Origin: Sphingomonas bacterium | GTDB lineage: Bacteria; Pseudomonadota; Alphaproteobacteria; Sphingomonadales; Sphingomonadaceae | Length of the DNA: 49,339 bases | Assembly: GCF_028289855.1 (NCBI RefSeq) | Contig: NZ_JAQGKZ010000118.1 | Coordinates: 1 to 49,339 of the forward strand | Direction: 5' to 3' | In this document: positions 42,180 to 49,339 of the stretch, in pieces | Layout of the letters: every line of letters begins with the position of its first letter | How positions within the stretch are numbered: position 1 is the stretch's first letter | Program-made: the position numbers and the translations under genes | The notes under the pieces: model-generated | The model's database searches: none | What the model saw: only the letters and a program-made list of their open reading frames with translations | What the model was told of the DNA's origin: nothing

Positions 42180-43004
42180 TTAAATTCGCTTGTCCCCAGG
42201 ATACGCGAACAGCAGGTCGCTGCCTACACTTGCGTGAAGCCGCGCATTGCCTGTCACCGTCACGCACTCGCCCGCCTTCCACGCCACACCGTCGACCACG
42301 CCTTCGCCCATGAGCGGGGTCAGCCAGCCCGTAACACCGTCGGGCAGCGTCACGTCGCGATCGCCCCCGGCCCAGCGTTCGAGCACGAATTTCGGCCCTT
42401 CGACCAGGATCGTCCGGCCCTCGCCGACCTCGCCGACGATCGGGGCGGGGGTGAACGGGTTGGGATCGGCCACCGCCAATCCGGCGTCGAGGTGCAATTC
42501 GCGGTCGCTGCCATAATCGTACAGCCGATAGGTCAGATCGACGTTCTGCTGAACCTCGACCATCGTGATGCCCCCGCCGATCGCGTGGATCGTGCCCGCG
42601 GGCGAATAGAGAAAGTCGCCCGCCTTGACCGGTTTCCAGTCGAGCATGTCGACGATCGATCCGTCCTCGGCTCCCTTGCGGAGCGCATCCTTCGTCGTTG
42701 GCTCCCTCGTCCCCATCGCGATCGTGGCACCCGGTTCGGCGGCCAGGATCACCCAGCATTCGTCCTTGCCGCGCGGGTAGCCAGCCTGGCGCGCCGCCTC
42801 GTCGGTCGGGTGATCCTGCACCGATAGCCGTTCGCCGGGGAACAGATATTTGATCAGCAGTTCGGGCGTGCCCGCGTCGGGGGTCTGGAACCAGATTTCG
42901 CCGATCGGCGGCGCGTCGGGTGCGGGGTTGTCGAATCCCGGCCACAGATCGTGCCGCCCCCACGGCTTTTCGACGCGCTTGGTGGCGAGCAAGGTGGCGG
43001 TCAT
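42180..43004 (-). CDS. manA: Class I mannose-6-phosphate isomerase
   Basis: A 274-residue cupin zinc enzyme interconverting mannose-6-phosphate and fructose-6-phosphate. Zinc ligands are visible: Gln and His in SVQDHPTDE, Glu in GKDECWVIL and His in PAGTIHAIGGG. It is shorter than the Escherichia enzyme, like the compact bacterial form. The product feeds GDP-mannose and the glycosyltransferase encoded next. It is divergent from bamD with a 138-base intergenic region. Start at MTATLLATKRVEKPWG. Confidence 0.9.
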   Translation of the reverse strand: MTATLLATKRVEKPWGRHDLWPGFDNPAPDAPPIGEIWFQTPDAGTPELLIKYLFPGERLSVQDHPTDEAARQAGYPRGKDECWVILAAEPGATIAMGTREPTTKDALRKGAEDGSIVDMLDWKPVKAGDFLYSPAGTIHAIGGGITMVEVQQNVDLTYRLYDYGSDRELHLDAGLAVADPNPFTPAPIVGEVGEGRTILVEGPKFVLERWAGGDRDVTLPDGVTGWLTPLMGEGVVDGVAWKAGECVTVTGNARLHASVGSDLLFAYPGDKRI

Positions 43005-43142
43005 CGGTATCGGCCCTCCCGGAATTCGAGTCCCGCCGCCAACGCGCGGACATGGCGATGCGATCCGCTATTCCTTGCCGTCAAAAAGCCATAAGCGAAA
43101 ATCATTGTTCGCATCCCCGACGCTCGGCTAAGGCACCTTTCA

Positions 43143-44087
43143 ATGCGTATTATCCAGTCCCGCCCGCTTGCGCTCGCGCTGATCGCCACCCTCGCTTTGC
43201 CTGTCGCCGGATGCGCCGGCCGCGGCGGCGGCCTGAAGAAGGGCGACGTGCCCTATATCGCGCGCGACGTCGGCACGCTCTATTCGCTTGCCAAGCGCCG
43301 GCTCGATCAGGGGCGGTACAAGGAAGCCGCTGTGCTGTTCGACGAAGTCGAGCGCCAGCATCCCTATTCGGTGTGGGCGCGCCGCGCGCAGCTGATGAGC
43401 GCGTTCAGCTATTATATGGACAGCAGCTACACCGAATCGATCCAGTCGGCGCAGCGCTTCATCGCGGTCCATCCGGGCAATCGCGACGCGCCCTATGCCT
43501 ATTACCTCGTCGCGCTCGGTTATTACGAACAGATCGCCGACGTGACGCGCGACCAGAAGATCACGCAGCAGTCGATGGACGCGCTGGGCGAACTGGTCCG
43601 CCGTTATCCCAATTCCAAATATGCCGCCGACGCGCGGTTGAAGATGGATCTGGTGCGCGACCATCTGGCCGGCAAGGAAATGGAGATCGGCCGCTTCTAC
43701 GAAACGCGCGGCCAGTGGCTCGCGGCGACGCTCCGTTTCCGCGCCGTCGTCGATCAGTATCAGACCACGACGCATATTCCCGAAGCCTTGATGCGGCTGA
43801 CCGAGACCTATCTCGCGCTTGGCGTGCCCGAGGAAGCGCAAAAGTCCGCCGCGGTGCTCGGCGCGAACTATCCCGGCACCGACTGGTACAAGCGCGCGTA
43901 CAAGCTGATGGAAGATCACCCGTGGAAACCCGCCGCGCCGCTGGCGGCGGGCGAATTGCCGATCCCACTCGGCCTGAAGGACGCGCAGCCGATCGCTCCT
44001 GGTACGCCCGGCGTCGCGCCGAAGGACGAAGGGTCCAGCTCGACCGGCACCAGCAACACCGGTGGCGCGGGCAGCAAGCCGAAGTAA
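43143..44087 (+). CDS. bamD: Outer membrane assembly lipoprotein BamD
   Basis: A 314-residue lipoprotein of the BAM complex that inserts beta-barrel proteins. The signal peptide ends in the lipobox VAGC (Cys24). Five TPR pairs follow, with the family blocks GRYKEAAVLFDEVERQHPYS and AQRFIAVHPGNRDAPYAYYL. The last ~45 residues (from EGSSSTG) form a Ser/Gly/Thr-rich tail, longer than in Escherichia BamD. Start at ATG 43143. Followed by a paired-hairpin element before recN. Confidence 0.93.
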   Translation: MRIIQSRPLALALIATLALPVAGCAGRGGGLKKGDVPYIARDVGTLYSLAKRRLDQGRYKEAAVLFDEVERQHPYSVWARRAQLMSAFSYYMDSSYTESIQSAQRFIAVHPGNRDAPYAYYLVALGYYEQIADVTRDQKITQQSMDALGELVRRYPNSKYAADARLKMDLVRDHLAGKEMEIGRFYETRGQWLAATLRFRAVVDQYQTTTHIPEALMRLTETYLALGVPEEAQKSAAVLGANYPGTDWYKRAYKLMEDHPWKPAAPLAAGELPIPLGLKDAQPIAPGTPGVAPKDEGSSSTGTSNTGGAGSKPK

Positions 44088-44098
44088 TAGCGGAATAG

Positions 44099-44236
44099 CC
44101 CTCTCCCGTATTCGCGGGAGAGGGTTGGGTGAGGGTCTTCTATCTTCTTCGACTGATTCAAGAAGAAACCCTCACCGACTACGACTAGGCAGCAAACTGC
44201 CAAGTCTCCGTTGCCTCTCCCGCGAGAGCGGGAGAG
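44099..44236. repeat. Paired inverted-repeat element (REP/BIME-like), type E
   Basis: The left arm CCCTCTCCCG...CGGGAGAGGG (44099-44124) and right arm CCTCTCCCGC..GCGGGAGAGG (44213-44236) flank a TGAGGG/CCCTCA pair and an inner TCTTCTT/AAGAAGA stem. It fills the 200-base gap between bamD and recN and may double as the bamD terminator. Confidence 0.7.
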
Positions 44237-44287
44237 GACGAAGAACCGGGATGACCTCACCCCAACTTTGTCGCTAAGACCATCGCG

Positions 44288-45952
44288 ATGCTGACCGCGC
44301 TCGCCATTCGTGACGTCGTGCTGATCGAGGCGCTCGAGCTCGAGTTCGGCGATGGGCTGGGCGTGCTCACCGGTGAGACCGGGGCGGGCAAGTCGATCCT
44401 GCTCGACGCGCTCGGCCTCGCGCTCGGCGACCGTGCCGATAGCGGGCTGGTGCGGCGCGGCGCCGCGCAGGCGGTGGTGACCGCGAGCTTCGACACCCCG
44501 CATGCCGACGGAGCGATAGCGGCGTTGCTGAGCGACAACGGCTTCGACGTCGATCCCGGCGAGCCGCTGATCGTGCGCCGTATCGTCAAGGCCGATGGCG
44601 GCAGCCGCGGCTTCGTCAACGACCAGCCGGCCTCGGCGGGGCTGCTCCGCGACCTCGCGCAGCATCTGGTCGAAGTGCACGGGCAGCACGACGATCGCGG
44701 ATTGCTCGCGCCGGCAGGGCACCGCGCGCTGCTCGATGCGTTCGGGCGGTGCCGCGCGGGCGGCGTGGCTGCCGCGCATCGCGCGTGGCGCGAGGCCGAC
44801 GACGCGCTGGCGGCGGCGCGCGAACAGGTCGAGGCGGCGGCGCGCGACCGCGACTATCTCGACCATGCCGTCGCCGAACTGAAGCAGCTCGCGCCCGAGC
44901 CCGGCGAGGAAGAGACGCTCGCCGACCGTCGCCGCGCGATGCAACGCGCCGAGAAGGTTGCCGACGATCTCGCCGCGCTCGATACCTGGCTCGGCGGGTC
45001 GGACGGCGGGTTGGCGCAGCTCCGCCAGGCGGCGCGTGCGCTCGAACGCATCGCCGACGCGCATCCCGCGCTGGCCGAGGCGCTGGCGGCGGTCGACCGC
45101 GCGATCGACGAGGGGTCGCTGGCCGAGGATAGCCTGGTCGCGGCGCGTCATGCGTTGGCGTTCGATCCGCGTACGCTGGAGGAGGACGAGACTCGGCTGT
45201 TCGACTTGCGTGCGATGGCGAGGAAGCATCGCGTCCAGCCCGACGATCTCGCGCAACTCGCTGCCGACATGGCCGCGCGGCTGGCGACGATCGAGGCCGG
45301 GGAGGAGGGGCTGGCCGCGCTCACCGCGCAGGTCGCGCAAACCCGCGCGGCGTATGAGGCGGCGGCCGATGCACTATCGGCCGAGCGTCACGCGGCCGCC
45401 GCGCGGCTCGATACGGCGGTGGCGGGCGAGCTTGCTCCGCTCAAACTCGATTCGGCGCGCTTCCGCACGGTCGTCGCGCCGCTGAGCGAGGAACAATGGG
45501 GCGCAGGCGGCAAGGACCGCGTCGAGTTCGAGATTTCGACCAACCCCGGCGCGCCGTTCGCCGGGCTGACACGGATCGCGTCCGGCGGCGAATTGTCGCG
45601 CTTCATCCTCGCGCTCAAGGTCGCACTGGCCGAGGAAGGCGGGGCCGCGACGATGGTCTTCGACGAAATCGACCGCGGCGTCGGGGGCGCCGTTGCAAGC
45701 GCGATCGGCGAGCGGCTCGCGCGGCTGGCCGAGCGGACGCAGGTGCTCGTCGTCACCCACAGCCCCCAGGTCGCGGCGCGCGGGCGCGGCCATTTCTACA
45801 TCGCCAAGTCGAGTGACGGCACCGTCACCCGCACCGGCGTCCACGCGCTCGACGAAGGCGAGCGCCGCGAGGAAATCGCCCGTATGCTGTCGGGTGCGAC
45901 GATCACGGACGAGGCGCGCGCGCAAGCCGAACGGTTGCTGGAGGCGGCGTGA
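44288..45952 (+). CDS. recN: DNA repair protein RecN
   Basis: A 554-residue SMC-like ATPase for double-strand break repair. The ABC-type head has Walker A in GETGAGKSILLDALGLALGD, near residue 32, a Q-loop in VEVHGQHDD, the signature in ASGGELSRFILALK and Walker B in MVFDEIDRGVGG. The central ~230 residues are a long coiled coil interrupted by a short hinge. The start ATG 44288 gives the normal N-terminus (MLTALAIRDVVLIE). Its TGA overlaps the GTG start of the next membrane protein (GTGA), suggesting co-expression. Confidence 0.95.
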   Translation: MLTALAIRDVVLIEALELEFGDGLGVLTGETGAGKSILLDALGLALGDRADSGLVRRGAAQAVVTASFDTPHADGAIAALLSDNGFDVDPGEPLIVRRIVKADGGSRGFVNDQPASAGLLRDLAQHLVEVHGQHDDRGLLAPAGHRALLDAFGRCRAGGVAAAHRAWREADDALAAAREQVEAAARDRDYLDHAVAELKQLAPEPGEEETLADRRRAMQRAEKVADDLAALDTWLGGSDGGLAQLRQAARALERIADAHPALAEALAAVDRAIDEGSLAEDSLVAARHALAFDPRTLEEDETRLFDLRAMARKHRVQPDDLAQLAADMAARLATIEAGEEGLAALTAQVAQTRAAYEAAADALSAERHAAAARLDTAVAGELAPLKLDSARFRTVVAPLSEEQWGAGGKDRVEFEISTNPGAPFAGLTRIASGGELSRFILALKVALAEEGGAATMVFDEIDRGVGGAVASAIGERLARLAERTQVLVVTHSPQVAARGRGHFYIAKSSDGTVTRTGVHALDEGERREEIARMLSGATITDEARAQAERLLEAA

Positions 45953-46506
45953 GCGCGTTCGACATCGTCTTCGCGGTCGTGCTCGGCCTCGGCACGATCT
46001 GGGCGATGATCTGGTTTCCCGACATCCCGCGCGGGACCGAGGGGCATCACGAGGCGCTGACCGCACGGTTCGAAAAAAGCGCCGCTGCGCCGCCCGAGGC
46101 GATCGACCAGCACCCCACCTATGGCGACGCGGCGGTCGCCTATGTCGATCGCATCATCGATCGCCAGTTGACCAAGGTGCGCGGCATCCTTGCGTTCGAC
46201 GGCCTGATCCTGACCTTTCTCGGGCTGATCTCGCGCGGCGCGGCGATGCTCGACATCGCCGATCATCACGAAGTGCCGGTGCTGTCGCTGATGGCGCTGC
46301 TCGCGGCGTCGAGCGCGATCTGCCTGTTTCAGTTTCGCGCGCGCTGGGGCTATGTCGCCGACCTGCAGACCTTTTCGCGCGAAATCGCGGCGACGCTCGC
46401 GCTGGCGCGGCGGCGGTCGTTCTGGATCGAGCGCACGGTGCGGTTGTCGATCCTGGCGCTGGCGGGCATCGTCGTGCTGCTGATCGCAGCACTGGCCGGC
46501 AACTAG
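45949..46506 (+). CDS. Putative membrane protein coupled to recN
   Basis: A 185-residue protein with an N-terminal span (FDIVFAVVLGLGTIWAMIWF), a polar region with a conserved-looking VDRIIDRQLTKVRGILAFDG segment, two further spans near residues 100-125, and a C-terminal span (LSILALAGIVVLLIAAL). It is not recognised. The GTG start overlaps the recN stop. Its stop TAG shares the palindromic tetranucleotide CTAG (46503-46506) with the stop of the convergent secreted-protein gene. Codon use fits the neighbours. Confidence 0.7.
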   Translation: MSAFDIVFAVVLGLGTIWAMIWFPDIPRGTEGHHEALTARFEKSAAAPPEAIDQHPTYGDAAVAYVDRIIDRQLTKVRGILAFDGLILTFLGLISRGAAMLDIADHHEVPVLSLMALLAASSAICLFQFRARWGYVADLQTFSREIAATLALARRRSFWIERTVRLSILALAGIVVLLIAALAGN

Positions 46507-46820
46507 AACGAGGTCTTGAACGTCACCATCGCGGCGGGCGCGCAGAATCCGCCGACGCAATGCTCCACCGCACGCCCGTCGATCGTGCCGTTGCCCAGTT
46601 TGGCGGTCATGGGCGGGAGCGGCTTGCCGCCGGGCGGCGTGCCGAGCGGGCGCAGGCGGTATTGCTCGGGGTCGGTCTTGCCGCAGATGACGATATCTTC
46701 GTCGGACGGATCGCATCGTGCCGTCACGCTCAGAGCTTTCGGCAAGACCGGACCGCTTGTCGGCAGCGGATCGGATTCCAGCGGAACCGTTTGCACCAGC
46801 AACAGCATCGCTCCCAGCAT
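46503..46820 (-). CDS. Small secreted protein, sphingomonad-type, function unknown
   Basis: A 105-residue protein with a short hydrophobic N-terminus (MLGAMLLLVQTVPLES) that is a probable signal peptide. Four cysteines follow in the mature part (ARCDPSDEDIVICG, EHCVGGFC), which may form disulfides. The DIVICG(R/K) motif recurs in small exported proteins of sphingomonads. Its stop shares the CTAG with the convergent membrane-protein gene. ATG 46820 is chosen because the frame upstream is antisense to ligA. No function is proposed. Confidence 0.6.
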   Translation of the reverse strand: MLGAMLLLVQTVPLESDPLPTSGPVLPKALSVTARCDPSDEDIVICGKTDPEQYRLRPLGTPPGGKPLPPMTAKLGNGTIDGRAVEHCVGGFCAPAAMVTFKTSF

Positions 46821-46912
46821 CCGCTTTCTCCCTGACCGCGCGTCATGGCTATCGCCGAATCGTAGCCGAAATGGGGCGACGCTTGATCGGCGCGCCCCGC
46901 ACCGATAGCTGA

Positions 46913-48997
<2,085 letters not shown>

Positions 48998-49059
48998 GGC
49001 GGGGTGATGCTTTTTTGCAACGCAGCAATGGCGAATCCGAAGCTGTCCACACCCCCATC

Positions 49060-49087
49060 TTGCGCTGTCATGCAACCGACATATTGT
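49060..49087 (+). promoter_or_regulatory. Possible promoter of the receptor-like gene at the window end
   Basis: TTGCGC (49060-49065) and TATTGT (49082-49087) are 16 bases apart, 67 bases before the start at 49155. Both boxes are only partial matches to the usual consensus. Confidence 0.3.
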
Positions 49088-49154
49088 GGGGTCAAGGACA
49101 CGCTTGGAACGGTGGAAAACACCGCCTAGCGACTTGCGCCTCGAAGGGGAAACC

Positions 49155-49339
49155 ATGCGAAATCATCTGTTTATCGGTGCGGCGGTTGCTGCGCTCATGA
49201 TTCCTGCGGCGGCGAGCGCGCAGGAAACGACCTCCACGATTCGCGGCAGCGTGTCCGCCAATGGCGCACCCGTCGCCGACGCGCGGATCCTGATCACCGA
49301 CGTCAATTCGGGAACCAAGGTCGAAACCGGCACTGACGG
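49155..49339 (+). CDS. TonB-dependent receptor-like protein, N-terminal fragment (cut by window end)
   Basis: The first 61 codons are present. There is a signal peptide (MRNHLFIGAAVAALMIPAAASAQE), then the start of a carboxypeptidase regulatory-like beta-sandwich (STIRGSVSANGAPVADARIL, ITDVNSGTKVE). This module leads many TonB-dependent receptors of Sphingomonadales and Bacteroidetes. A GAAGGGG ribosome site precedes the ATG by about six bases. The receptor identity is inferred from this layout; the barrel is outside the window. Confidence 0.7.
   Translation, partial: MRNHLFIGAAVAALMIPAAASAQETTSTIRGSVSANGAPVADARILITDVNSGTKVETGTD

Overview
The window looks like chromosomal DNA of an alphaproteobacterium of the Sphingomonadales, most likely Sphingomonas or a close relative. 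The evidence is high-GC, G/C-ending codon use, large TonB-dependent receptors, PHA genes of alphaproteobacterial type (phaC, phaA, phaR), a yajC-secD-secF block followed by an Mth938-like gene, and many small intergenic paired inverted repeats. No ribosomal RNA, CRISPR array, insertion sequence or prophage is visible. There is one tRNA. No gap between genes exceeds about 210 bases.

Left part (1-9.9 kb): a valine-catabolism locus. mmsA comes first. It is separated by an oppositely oriented sterol desaturase / membrane-bound AraC regulator pair from a tight run: small lipoprotein, isobutyryl-CoA dehydrogenase-like enzyme, PHA synthase phaC, 3-hydroxyisobutyryl-CoA hydrolase-like enzyme, enoyl-CoA hydratase, mmsB and a GreA/GreB-family protein. 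Several start and stop codons overlap. The polymerase gene lies inside the pathway, which links branched-chain amino acid breakdown to polyester storage.

Middle (10-31 kb): a protein with two copies of a helix-turn-helix-like repeat, an acyltransferase-3 membrane protein, an aldo/keto reductase, an MHS-type transporter coupled to a secreted repeat protein, alanine racemase, and a TPR/aspartyl-beta-hydroxylase protein convergent with a TonB receptor. A perfect 44-bp palindrome and a strong terminator lie between the last two. Then come phaA and phaR (divergent), a two-domain retropepsin-like/PDZ secreted protein, an outer-membrane barrel, a LuxR-type regulator, an orphan CpaF ATPase and an ABC-F ATPase.

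Right part (31-49 kb): an ATP-grasp ligase coupled to a flavin-dependent monooxygenase; a leftward set with a LuxR-like/TM protein, two unknown proteins, a RadC-type JAB protein and a stand-alone receiver domain; tRNA-Pro; then housekeeping genes (yajC-secD-secF, DUF3089 hydrolase, glycosyltransferase, manA, bamD, recN, ligA) and the first 61 codons of another TonB-receptor-like protein cut by the window edge.

Most of the region is ordinary core genome. The parts most worth a second look are the phaC-in-valine-operon arrangement, the internally duplicated HTH protein, the ATP-grasp/LLM pair, the RadC/receiver cluster, the 44-bp palindrome and the seven paired-hairpin repeat elements.
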